This document shows, piece by piece, positions 1 to 8,720 of a stretch of 64,000 nucleotides of DNA. Below the pieces are notes generated by a model, which searched no databases, was not told the origin of the DNA, and saw only the letters and a list, made by a program, of their open reading frames with translations. Numbering within the stretch: the stretch's first letter is position 1; every line of letters begins with the position of its first letter. A program made the position numbers and the translations under genes. The stretch comes from Erpobdella octoculata (Eukaryota; Annelida; Clitellata; Hirudinida; Erpobdellidae): positions 8,278,938 through 8,342,937 of the forward strand of contig OZ022238.1 in NCBI GenBank assembly GCA_963978895.1, given 5' to 3'.

Positions 1-1376
1 TGTAAATCATGAAATATTATTGAAGAAGCTTGAGTACTATGGAGTCCGGGGAGTTCCTCTTGACTGGTTTCGGGATTACATGAAGAACCGATCACAATAT
101 GTCTGCTACAACAATGTGTTATCACAATCTTTACCCATCAACTGTGGCGTACCACAGGGCTCTATATTGGGTCCACTCCTATTTATTATATATATCAATG
201 ACTTACCTTTAATTTCTAACCTGTTCAGTTTTTCTTTATTTGCTGATGACACTAGTCTGTTTGCTTCTGGTGACAATTTGAACATTTTATTTGACAGCGT
301 TAATAATGGTCTCATATGTATTTATGATTGGTTTTGTGCCAATAAGCTTTCTTTAAATGTAAAAAAAACCAACTATATCATATTTCATCCAAAGAGTAAA
401 TCTATTATTACAAAGTCATGTCTCAGCATTTCTGGTGTTTCTATTACCCGTGTCACCTCATATAGATTTTTAGGTGTGTTTCTTGATCAACATTTAACAT
501 GGACTGATCACATTAAGCATGTTAAATCTAAAGTTTCTAAGTATATTGGAATTATGTATAGATTACGTCGTTTTATAGACACAAAAACTTGTATTATGTT
601 GTATTATGCATTTGTCTTTCCCTATATTTCTTACTGCAATATTGTTTGGGCTTCTAATTACCCAACTCGTCTTCTTTCTTTACACATTTTGCTCAAACGA
701 CTCATCCGTATTATTATTTTTTTTTTACATCCTCTTTCTTCTTGTAAGTCAAAATTTACTGAACATAAGCTTTTAAACATTTATCAAGTCAATCTGTTTC
801 AAATTGGTTCTTTTATGTATAAATATTCTAATTCTACTCTACCTCAATCCTTTCATGATTTCTTCTTAAAGTCGTCCGATATTCATACCCATTTTTTGCG
901 ATCATCTAATCTTTTCCGTCCAGAATTTGCAAACACAAGACTAAAAACCTTTTCTATTAAATGTTTAGGTCCGCGTACATATTCAGTCATCCCTATTTCA
1001 ATACAGTCCTCTGAGTCCTTTTCATTATTTAAATCTCGTCTTAAATCTCACTTATTAAAATTATAATATATTCTATCATCTCAGATTCGAACGTATATTG
1101 TATATTATTAAATGTTAAATTTTGTTATTTTGTTCATCTTAGTAATTTATTTCAGTTATTTTACCATTCTAAATTTATTGTATTGTATGTACCTGTATTA
1201 TTAGTATTCGTAAATGTTTCATCTGCACTGGTCATCCTCAAGCGAGATTCATCTCTTCGGATGTTCCTTTTGGGCACTACTCATTCATTTTTTGTTGCAT
1301 GCTTTTATTTCAATTTTTATGTGTTTCTTTAATGTGTTTTTGTATGCCCAATAAACAATGATAAACAATGATAAAC
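1..1376 (+). mobile_element. CR1/Jockey-type non-LTR element, 3' part with repeat tail
   Basis: This contains the RT frame above, a ~300 bp 3' UTR, and a tail built from the repeated unit ATAAACAATG at about 1351-1376. A short tandem repeat tail instead of poly(A) is typical of CR1-like elements. The 5' end is outside the window. Confidence 0.7.
2..1066 (+). CDS. Non-LTR retrotransposon reverse transcriptase, C-terminal part (cut by window edge)
   Basis: The frame is open from base 2 to a stop at 1064-1066. It encodes the central and C-terminal part of a Jockey/CR1-superfamily reverse transcriptase, which copies the element's own RNA at the insertion site. The first visible residues are the usual 'VNHEILLKKLEYYG' block, followed by the RT motif CGVPQGSILGPLLF, the catalytic FADD box (codons near 240-252), the SLNVKKTNYIIF block and the thumb. 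The endonuclease and N-terminal RT lie outside the window. The frame has no stop or frameshift, so the copy may be fairly young. Codon use is AT-rich, like the surroundings and unlike the GC-rich element that follows. The exact clade cannot be fixed by eye. Confidence 0.85.
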   Translation, partial: VNHEILLKKLEYYGVRGVPLDWFRDYMKNRSQYVCYNNVLSQSLPINCGVPQGSILGPLLFIIYINDLPLISNLFSFSLFADDTSLFASGDNLNILFDSVNNGLICIYDWFCANKLSLNVKKTNYIIFHPKSKSIITKSCLSISGVSITRVTSYRFLGVFLDQHLTWTDHIKHVKSKVSKYIGIMYRLRRFIDTKTCIMLYYAFVFPYISYCNIVWASNYPTRLLSLHILLKRLIRIIIFFLHPLSSCKSKFTEHKLLNIYQVNLFQIGSFMYKYSNSTLPQSFHDFFLKSSDIHTHFLRSSNLFRPEFANTRLKTFSIKCLGPRTYSVIPISIQSSESFSLFKSRLKSHLLKL

Positions 1377-1399
1377 ATATGAAAAAACTAACAAATTTT

Positions 1400-2733
1400 A
1401 GTTACTAAATCTCACTTCTCCCGATGTTTCAGTCGGCGTACAGAAATCAGCACTCCACTGAAACTGCTGTCCTGAAGGTACTGTCTGATATTTACGCTGC
1501 GGCTGATTCGGGTCGGATCACGCTACTGGGACTTCTGGACCTCTCCGCTGCTTTCGACACTGTTGACCATCAAATTTTGGTCAACAGGCTCCATTTCTCG
1601 TATGGTTTCGGAGACGTCGTCCTCGAATGGTTTCGTTCCTATTTGACTGATCGGTCCCACTGCATCCGCTCCGGAGGTGTTTTGTCCACGCCTACCTCTG
1701 TCCTGTGTGGCGTCCCGCAGGGATCCGTTCTGGGCCCGTTGTTGTTTCTTCTCTATTCCGCGGACGTCCTACATATTGCCACGAAACATCGGTTTTCTGT
1801 TCATTCTTACGCTGACGACCTGCAGATTTACGATCACTCCCCGCCAGCGTCGTGTTCCGATCTGGTCCCCAGGATGTCTGCATGTATCAGCGAGATTGGC
1901 ACTTGGATGGCAAGCAATCGCTTGCAACTCAATCTTTCTAAGACCGAAGTGATCTGGTTGGGCTCGCCTGGTCGACTCAGCTTCTGTCCGAAGGGGGATC
2001 TGGTCATCGCTGGTGTCTCAGTCAGGCCCTCCACTTATGTTCGTAATCTTGGCGTGATGGTCGACAGTAGCTTGTCTATGGAGGCACACATCTCTCATCT
2101 TACTCGTTCATGCTTCTATCATCTCCGTCAACTGCGCGTCGTCCGCCGTAGCCTCACCATGGACTCCGCCCATTCACTCATTAGAGCACTCGTGCACAGC
2201 CGGCTTGATTACTGTAATGGTGTCATGGCCGGACTTAGACAGTTTCAAATCAATAGGCTCCAATCCATTCTCCGAGCAGCCGCTCGTCTTGTTCTTCAGC
2301 TGCCCGGCTGGTCTCCCGTATCAGATCTCATGCGGACGCAACTTCACTGGCTTCCTTTCCCGCAGAGAATTCAGTTCAAGTTGGGTCTGATGGTATACAA
2401 GTGCCTCCACCACACGGCTCCGGTCTACCTGCAGCAATTGTGTGTACCGATCTCAACGCTTGCTGGTCGGTCCCACCTTCGATCGGCGGCTGCTGGCGAC
2501 TTGTTCGTTCCATCGTCAAAGACAACGACTCTCGGCAGGCGCGGATTCTCCACTGCTGGTCCAGTTGTTTGGAACAGCCTATCTGCTGACCTGAGGAATC
2601 CAGCTTTGGACCTCGGCGGTTTCAGGAAGCTGCTTAAGACAGAACTTTATTCTTAAATTTATGATTTGACGCGACGCGCTTTTGTGACTTTTTAAAAAAA
2701 GCGCATTATAAATTTACATTTACATACATTTAC
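1400..2733 (+). mobile_element. 5'-truncated CR1-like element with (ATTTACATAC) tail
   Basis: The RT frame ends at 2656. A short 3' UTR contains AAGCGCATTATAAAT, followed by two to three copies of ATTTACATAC at about 2710-2733. The GCGC-containing 3' motif plus microsatellite tail is the ordinary CR1/L2-like 3' end. Confidence 0.75.
1424..2656 (+). CDS. Non-LTR (CR1-like) reverse transcriptase, 5'-truncated, open frame
   Basis: This 410-codon open frame starts inside the RT domain with the typical block FQSAYRNQHSTETAVL. It continues through LLDLSAAFDTVDH, the motif GVPQGSVLGPLLF and the catalytic YADD box (near 1809-1820). The C-terminal domain has the expected LHWLPFPQRIQFKL and PVVWNSLSADLRN blocks. 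The frame is intact to its stop. The ATG at 1424 is internal and not a natural start: the copy is 5'-truncated at about 1400, the usual outcome of incomplete target-primed reverse transcription. Base composition is clearly GC-richer than the flanks and the neighbouring element, which suggests a younger family or one with a different history. Confidence 0.85.
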   Translation: MFQSAYRNQHSTETAVLKVLSDIYAAADSGRITLLGLLDLSAAFDTVDHQILVNRLHFSYGFGDVVLEWFRSYLTDRSHCIRSGGVLSTPTSVLCGVPQGSVLGPLLFLLYSADVLHIATKHRFSVHSYADDLQIYDHSPPASCSDLVPRMSACISEIGTWMASNRLQLNLSKTEVIWLGSPGRLSFCPKGDLVIAGVSVRPSTYVRNLGVMVDSSLSMEAHISHLTRSCFYHLRQLRVVRRSLTMDSAHSLIRALVHSRLDYCNGVMAGLRQFQINRLQSILRAAARLVLQLPGWSPVSDLMRTQLHWLPFPQRIQFKLGLMVYKCLHHTAPVYLQQLCVPISTLAGRSHLRSAAAGDLFVPSSKTTTLGRRGFSTAGPVVWNSLSADLRNPALDLGGFRKLLKTELYS

Positions 2734-2739
2734 ATACAT

Positions 2740-3650
2740 AACAAAAATTTAGATATTTTTAAACTAATGCAACATTTTTAGGCTTTAAATGTATTATGAG
2801 TAACATGACATTTTAGATTTAGATGATTAAAAATCATTAGAAAATTATCAGTTTTATTGATTTCTTTGATTTTAATTGAGAACAACAGTAGAATAACTAT
2901 TCAGCTTTATTATATTACAAAATTATCTCAGTTCTTGATTATGAGGCCAATATAAAAAATTAAAACACAATTATTTCTGCACTAATAACTTGGAAGTCAT
3001 ATAATTAAACAACACTGAATACTGAAATATTGTCAACTCAAGACAATTCATGAATTTATTAAAACAAATAATGCTAGAGTTTGAACTTTGAAAAAATGTT
3101 TTGGATCAAAGCAATGAAGCAAAATTTTTCACGCTGTTTTGCTTATGTGTCTGTTTAGGTCTTAAAGAAATCAGTGTTACTATGCACTCTTATCTCATGC
3201 TTGTCCTTAACATGGTGACAGAGTAGAATTTGGTTGAAAATATATTATCAATCTCCTGGGAAAGTTTCAGATATGTTCCAACTAGTCCTATTTATCTCCA
3301 TGAACAACTTAGTTAAGCTATTTCTGCATTAAATAAACAACTAATGAGTTAAATTGCACAGTATCATAATTTTTTTTGATTAGAATAACTGTTTGTAATG
3401 ATATATTTTTTAGAATAGAAGCCTTCTGCATTATTAATTTACTAAAAAAATCAAATTTAATTTGGTAAACTTTTGTCAAAAGTTATTATTTGTCAGTCAA
3501 TTAATAATTAAAATAGTTTATTTGTGTTTCAGTTTATTGACTAGGCTTGGCTTACATGATTGAAAAAACGTCATTCCAAATATTGGTTATCTCTGATTGA
3601 CAGAATGACAAGTTGAATTTTCTAGTCTATTTAACTATTTAGTTAAATAC
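2740..3650. other. AT-rich DNA, no gene seen
   Basis: I see no open frame with family resemblance, RNA gene or clear repeat in this stretch. Confidence 0.5.
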
Positions 3651-3819
3651 ATGGAGTGTCGAATAACTTAGTCGGCAACTTTGTCAAACTTTATCCACCG
3701 GAAAAACCCATAACGGCCAACGACTATAAAATAAACAGCATCGGAAAACAAAGCGCGTCTATATATTTGCATAATTTATGTGACTTTTTGAATTCAAAAT
3801 TATCCAATCAGGTGGCATT

Positions 3820-4110
3820 ATTTATCTTCCTGTCTTATACCGTCGGACATTGGCGAAAATGCAAGCCGCGCTGCTACGACCAATCCTAGAGCGTCATTCG
3901 TATACACGTGACCAACTGCTACAGGCTAAAGAAAGCATCTGGTGTTCGATTCCACCATCTAAAATCTGTTCGTCAACCATCCAGCTGTCTTTACCACCTC
4001 ACGCCGGCTCGGCGAGATCCAGAACCTCAATCGAAGCTGCGAAATGCTTCAGAATATCCGGTGCCTTTCTGTAAAACCAAAAGATTTCAAACATCGTTCT
4101 TGCCATATTC
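3820..4110 (+). pseudogene. Decayed non-LTR RT C-terminus, interrupted by a hAT-like insertion
   Basis: Frame 3 over about 3990-4110 reads LRNASEYPVPFCKTKRFQ followed by TSFLPYS. This resembles the last block of CR1/L2-type RTs (basic residues, SFLP, then a WN-like segment). The same frame appears to resume beyond the inserted element at 5390 (SLKNFQ). If so, the 4111-5389 element landed inside an older retrotransposon relic. Similarity is judged by eye and is weak upstream of 3990. Confidence 0.3.
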
Positions 4111-5254
4111 TAGACCTCCTAGCCGCCGCCGGCCGCCGCCGCCGCCGAACTTTTTACAGCCGCCGTAAATCAGCCGAAAAAAATTACGGTTAGCCGGCGG
4201 CCAGCCGAAAACGGTACGCCGAAGATCCGCTATAAGATTTCCGAACGCCAGCTTAACCTAGACCTTTTTTTTACGTTTGACTCATTATAAAACTAATTTT
4301 CCATGTAAAAGTGCAAAATCAACTATTATGTATACATTGGCGTGCAATATTTAATTTCCTGAATTTCTTTCTGAAATCAATTACGTTGTCTAATTTTCAT
4401 TATATTATCTTTGCTTTACTTATTATCGTTACCGACAGACGCTTTAAAATAGGAATAAATTTAAGTATCACAATTCTTTTCTCATGTTAATAGTTAATAA
4501 TAAGATATTATAGATAATTAACATGTGGATTAGTTATGAACAGCCGCAGATCAGCCTTAAGTGCTGATTGTTTTTATACATGACAATTTTAAATTTGCAA
4601 TGTAAAAAATTGTGTTCATATTATTTTTATGATGTAATGTTGTTTATCATATGACATTTTTGATGATTTAATTAACGTTTATGACAATTGCTATTAATTT
4701 GATAATTTATATATTGTTAATAAATTTTGAACTTTATTAACTTTAGTATTTAATTTTATATTAAATTTTAGCCTAATTTAAAATAATTATCAGCCACAAA
4801 TTTGAATCATGAGCCGGATAATTTAAAATTCAAGCCGTCGTCATCTCTGTCATCGTCGTCGTCTTCATTCCGTCTTTTCAAACTTCACTGGCTGCCGGTA
4901 CACTATCGAATTTTGTACAAAATCGCTCTGATAACGTACAAAATTCGGTTTTGTTCATCGCCCACATATCTTCACCAACTCCTGCACAACAGAAACATCC
5001 AAAGACCGCTCCGCTCATCCACAGCTCCTGAACTCGCACGGACAAAAGCTAACAACAATATCGGTGCGAGATCCTTTCGACACGCATCGCCAATCGTCTG
5101 GAATGCACTGCCAGCCGAAATTCGAAACTGTGGATCCGTCGCTTCCTTTAAAACTAAACTTAAAACCTTTTATTTTAAATTAGCCTTTGAACGATGCAAT
5201 TTTTAGGTTATCCGAGGGCGCCTCAGTCGCGTGCCTTGGCGCTTGATAAATTCC

Positions 5255-5301
<47 letters not shown>

Positions 5302-5389
5302 TTTACGCGTAAATTCGGCTAATCCGGATATCAGCCGAAATATTTGTTCAGCCAGCCACAAACATAAAAAAATTGGGCTAGGAGGTCTA
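4111..5389. mobile_element. hAT-like non-autonomous element with perfect 8-bp target duplication
   Basis: A 14-bp terminal inverted repeat is visible: TAGACCTCCTAGCC at 4111-4124 and GGCTAGGAGGTCTA at 5376-5389. It is flanked by identical 8-bp direct repeats CCATATTC at 4103-4110 and 5390-5397. An 8-bp duplication with a TAG-starting terminus is the hAT signature. Subterminal DNA is rich in CAGCCGA/GCCGCC motifs at both ends. No transposase is present. The interior contains a truncated CR1-like tail (4802-5298), so it has been hit by a later insertion. Confidence 0.75.
4802..5206 (+). pseudogene. CR1-like RT C-terminal fragment nested in hAT-like element
   Basis: The frame from about 4865 reads FRLFKLHWLPVHYRILYKIA, then a PTYLHQLL block, RSFRHASPIVWNALPAEIR and a final FKTKLKTFYFKL. 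This is the C-terminal domain of CR1/Rex1-type reverse transcriptases, without the catalytic part. The 3' end has GGCGCTTGATAAATTCC followed by (ATT)n at about 5260-5298, a standard microsatellite tail. The frame is open, but the copy is severely 5'-truncated and not functional alone. Confidence 0.75.
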
Positions 5390-5452
5390 CCATATTCTCT
5401 TAAGAACTTTCAATAATTCAATATCACCTTCTTCCTATCTTCGATCTTATAT

Positions 5453-5566
<114 letters not shown>

Positions 5567-5692
5567 TTTTAGGCAAACTCGATTGAAAAAAGTGGCGCAC
5601 TTGGCTGAATCGATTTTATTTTTAATTTTTTCCAATAATCTAAATCGGTTTAAAAATACTTTATTACCAAACACAAACTCCATAATCTTATA

Positions 5693-5736
5693 GGCTAATA
5701 GATCTATTTCGGCAATTTTTTGCCATCATCAGAGCC
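5693..5736 (-). ncRNA. Hammerhead self-cleaving ribozyme motif
   Basis: On the minus strand the core reads GGCU-CUGAUGA-U-GGCAA-AAAA-UUGCC-GAAA-UAG-AU-CUA-U-U-AGCC. Stem I is GGCU/AGCC, the conserved CUGAUGA box is at 5726-5732, stem II is GGCAA/UUGCC with an AAAA loop, and the GAAA box is at 5707-5710. Stem III is short (AUAG/CUAU with a two-base loop). Cleavage is expected after the U complementary to base 5697. This is the full hammerhead set in the right order. The one irregularity is an extra U between the CUGAUGA box and stem II. A very short stem III is typical of hammerheads in Penelope-like elements and retrozymes. Confidence 0.75.
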
Positions 5737-5911
5737 GTTTAACTTTTTAAAATAAAATGCAGTGACTAAATGGTAAAAGATACAACTAATTGAAAGGAAT
5801 TAAAATACAATTTAAATAAAATTTAAATTCATTATATACAAATGTAACAACATAAAAAATATTTAAATTAAAATAATTATAATAATAACAGTAATAACTA
5901 AATAATTAAGA

Positions 5912-6192
5912 TCAGTTAGTAAAGCCTTTAACAACGGAATTACAGTCAACTTCAAGGACGTGACTGGAAGAAGAATCACATACATTATCTATAACCTTTG
6001 AAACACAAACGTCTGGTACAAAACATTCATTCAACGAAGAAATACCTGAAGAAACATTGGCACTATTAACATGCATATTTTTAACAGAAGTTGTAAATGA
6101 GTTAAAACATTTATTATTATTATTATTAGTTTTATTACTATTTAGAGAACCAAAAAGTTTAAGAGTTAAATCAAAAGAATACCATTGTTTAT

Positions 6193-6193
<1 letters not shown>
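5912..6193 (-). other. Open frame upstream of the hammerhead, possible retroelement relic
   Basis: About 94 codons are open on the minus strand, from the (TA)n at 6196 down to a stop at 5912-5914. The frame contains FDLTLKLFGSLNS, an Asn run and ending VVKGFTN. I do not recognise the family. It lies ~175 bp upstream of the hammerhead on the same strand, and its upstream side is lost in the microsatellite. It could be the tail of a retroelement frame or chance. Confidence 0.25.

Positions 6194-6195
<2 letters not shown>

Positions 6196-6221
<26 letters not shown>
6196..6221. repeat. Short (TA)n microsatellite
   Basis: Simple TA dinucleotides. Confidence 0.95.
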
Positions 6222-6225
<4 letters not shown>

Positions 6226-6532
6226 CAAAATAACTGATCTCATTATAAATTCAGTCAATAATATAATAGAGCAATGAACTGTCATGTTAATAAACAAATA
6301 ATAATTAAAATTGCTTATTGTAACAGTTCATTTCATTTTAACATCTCATTCTATAATCTACTATAACTCTTATTGTGTAATTCTCCACTGTTGATCAATA
6401 AACTTACAATGATACAGTTCGTTGTAAAATAATACTCTATCTGTTTTTATCTTTATCTTATATTCATCTTTATTTCACACTAACATTTCATATACTATAA
6501 TTCATATTATGTGATTTCCCATTGTTATGTGT

Positions 6533-7884
6533 CAGGGACGTAAATTGGGGAGGGGCATGGGGGGGGGGGCATTTGCCCCCCCCCCTGATTTTCAAAATTT
6601 GAATTTTTTTTTACCTAGAGTTTACTATATATTTATTTAATTTTAACTTTACTTAACCTAGTGATGATGCAATGCGTATTGGAATCCTTCTGGCGTGTAT
6701 AGACAATTCGCCCCCCCTTGATTTCCAAAATTAAAATTTTTTTTTTACTTTGAGTTTACTATATAATATGTTAATTTTAACTTTACTTAACCTCGTGATG
6801 ATTCAATGCGTATTGGAGACAATTTTATATCTTAGCTCGATGCTAGATTTACCAATAACTGCAGAGTAATAATTTGTGTATCAGTGTTGGTCCAAAGATT
6901 AGCTGTTTTATGTGCCAAAATACAATCAGCGAACTCGTTGAATTTTACCCTATTAGTGGTATTGATACAATGTTGATTCCCTCACAGCTGTCTACATCAA
7001 AGTTATTCTTTATTACACAAAAATAAAACAAAATTATACCCACCCCATTTTGGACATCTTTTTTACAAACTTTTATTTAGGTTACAATCTCTGTTTTTTT
7101 GTGTGTATTTCTCTGTACGCAAATCCTGCAAGTGAAATTTAACCAGCAATTTGACTAGCTAGGAAGTTGAAACTTTCAGCATAGCTTTATATTTGATGAA
7201 AATACATGATTCAATTAAAAAAAACTTTGAACATCTTTTGCATTTTTAAATTGAATGTATTTGAAATCAAAGTTTGTGTTGAAAAACTCGTTTTTCCTTT
7301 ACTTGTTTTACTGCAATATGATTAAATCATTCATCATTCATCCCCCTTATACCCAGTGGCGCGTGGCGAATCCAGAATTTTCTGGTGGGGGATTCACTTC
7401 AGAATTTTTTTTATATTCTCTTCCAAAAAGCTGATAACCGGTAAGGGGTAGTCGTAATTATTTTTCAAAAAATTTGTCAAAGACTTCCAATTTCTCCTCC
7501 CAAAAAGGCTGCGGTCGTTTTCCAAAAACAAGGTATTATATCCAAAAAATTTCAATTGATACTCTGATGGGGGATGCATTTCTCCATCCCTCTCTGCTTG
7601 TACCTACGTATTTATATAAATGTAAAAGGTAATGTGTGTGTGAGAGCATTCGTTTATCACATCCAAGCCGCAGGAGCAATTTTAACAACATACAGGTAAC
7701 TTCATTGATGAGAAAATTTTGAAAAATTACAAAAAAATCTGTTATTTCTTTGACGTTTCATTGGCAAAAACGAGACAAAACTAAGCACAAAAAGTCCGGA
7801 CAACAGCGGGTAACCCTGTCAGTAAGCTATATAATGGCGGGAAAATTTTGTTCCCCCCTGGAAAATGCTGAATTTACGTCCCTG
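6533..7884. mobile_element. hAT-like non-autonomous element with G/C-tract interior
   Basis: Terminal inverted repeats are CAGGGACGTAAATT at 6533-6546 and AATTTACGTCCCTG at 7871-7884. The flanks are TTATGTGT (6525-6532) and TTATGTGA (7885-7892), an 8-bp duplication with one mismatch. CAG-starting ends plus an 8-bp duplication indicate hAT. Inside, a ~110 bp block is repeated (about 6580-6690 and 6716-6815), each copy beside a C-tract. No transposase frame is visible. Internal DNA also includes a dispersed-repeat copy at about 7085-7320. Confidence 0.65.
7085..7320 (+). repeat. Dispersed repeat family R2 (copy 1)
   Basis: A GTGTGT-rich start is followed by TCTCTGTACGCAAATC, ATTTAACCAGC, ACTTTCAGCATAGCTTTATA and an end GTTGAAAAACTCG. 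The same order recurs at 7930-8060 (inverted), 38395-38610 and 39445-39580. The layout resembles the 5' region of Helitron-like repeats, but no terminus was defined. Confidence 0.6.
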
Positions 7885-7929
7885 TTATGTGATTTCCCAT
7901 TGTTCTAATCCAGCTTTTTACCTGCAATA

Positions 7930-8060
7930 CAAATAAAAGTTATATCTATTTATATCTATTGTCATCCAATATAAAGCTATGCTGAAAGTTTCAGCTTTCT
8001 AGCTAGTCAAAAAGCTGGTTAAATTTTACTTGCAAGTTTTGCGTACAGAGAAAGCCACAC
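7930..8060 (-). repeat. Dispersed repeat family R2 (copy 2, inverted)
   Basis: Reverse complement of the R2 block, including GCTATGCTGAAAGTTTCAGC and TGCGTACAGAGAAAG. Confidence 0.6.
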
Positions 8061-8074
8061 ACACACACATACAC

Positions 8075-8191
8075 ACACATTTTTTGATTCCCCTTGACTC
8101 TCAAGGTTGTGTGAAAATTTCATTAAGATCGGATGAATGGTGTAGCAATGCATAAATAACATACATATATATACATACATACAAACATTCA
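8075..8191 (-). mobile_element. Helitron 5' fragment
   Basis: This is the reverse complement of the first ~130 bp of the complete Helitron at 42731. Shared blocks include TGAATGTTTGTATG, ATTCATCCGATC, GAAATTTTCACAC and CTTGAGAGTCAAGGGGAATC. It is truncated at 8191, where it meets a plus-strand Helitron fragment head to head. Confidence 0.65.
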
Positions 8192-8318
8192 CTGATAAGA
8201 GACATTTAGAATCGTAATAAAATTTTCACACAACCTTGAGAGTCAAGGGGAATCAAATATAGAGAAAAAAAATTTGAAATCCGTCAAAAAATGAGCGGAG
8301 CGGGTGAGTGAGCGGGAA

Positions 8319-8399
<81 letters not shown>

Positions 8400-8720
8400 T
8401 ACATATACATACATAAATAAGCGAAAACGGGAACTGGAAGCCAACTGAGAGCAAAAGATAGAGCGGGAAAGGGAAAGTGACCGAGAACGGGAAAGCAACC
8501 GGGAGCGGGAAAGCGACCGGGGGCTGGAAAACGACCGAGAGCGGGAAAGCGACCAGGAGCGGAAAAGTGACCTGGAACGCGACGGGAACGGGAAAGCGGA
8601 GAAGGAAACAGGAGCGAGAGAGACAAACATTAGAAAAAACTCTAAAAACCCTGGGTAACGCCGGGTGCCCCCGCTAGTATATATATATATTTTATTACGA
8701 TCCTAAAATTCTCTTATCAG
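8192..8720 (+). mobile_element. Helitron remnant flanked by a 31-bp imperfect inverted repeat
   Basis: The plus-strand Helitron interior (AATTTTCACACAACC, CTTGAGAGTCAAGGGG) is followed by GAGCGGGAAAGCGACCGGGA-type tandem repeats. It ends with the Helitron 3' hairpin CTGGGTAACGCCGGGTGCC and terminal CTAG at 8674-8677, followed by T. The outer sequences CTGATAAGAG...ATCGTAATAAAA (8192-8222) and TTTTATTACGAT...CTCTTATCAG (8690-8720) are inverted copies of each other. A (TA)n tract interrupts the interior at 8323-8395. Confidence 0.65.
8323..8395. repeat. (TA)n microsatellite
   Basis: Simple TA dinucleotides inside the Helitron remnant. Confidence 0.97.

Noticed and set aside
3656..3889. 77-codon frame starting MSNNLVGNF
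   Set aside because: No recognised domain, splice signals or context; could be an exon but I cannot support it.
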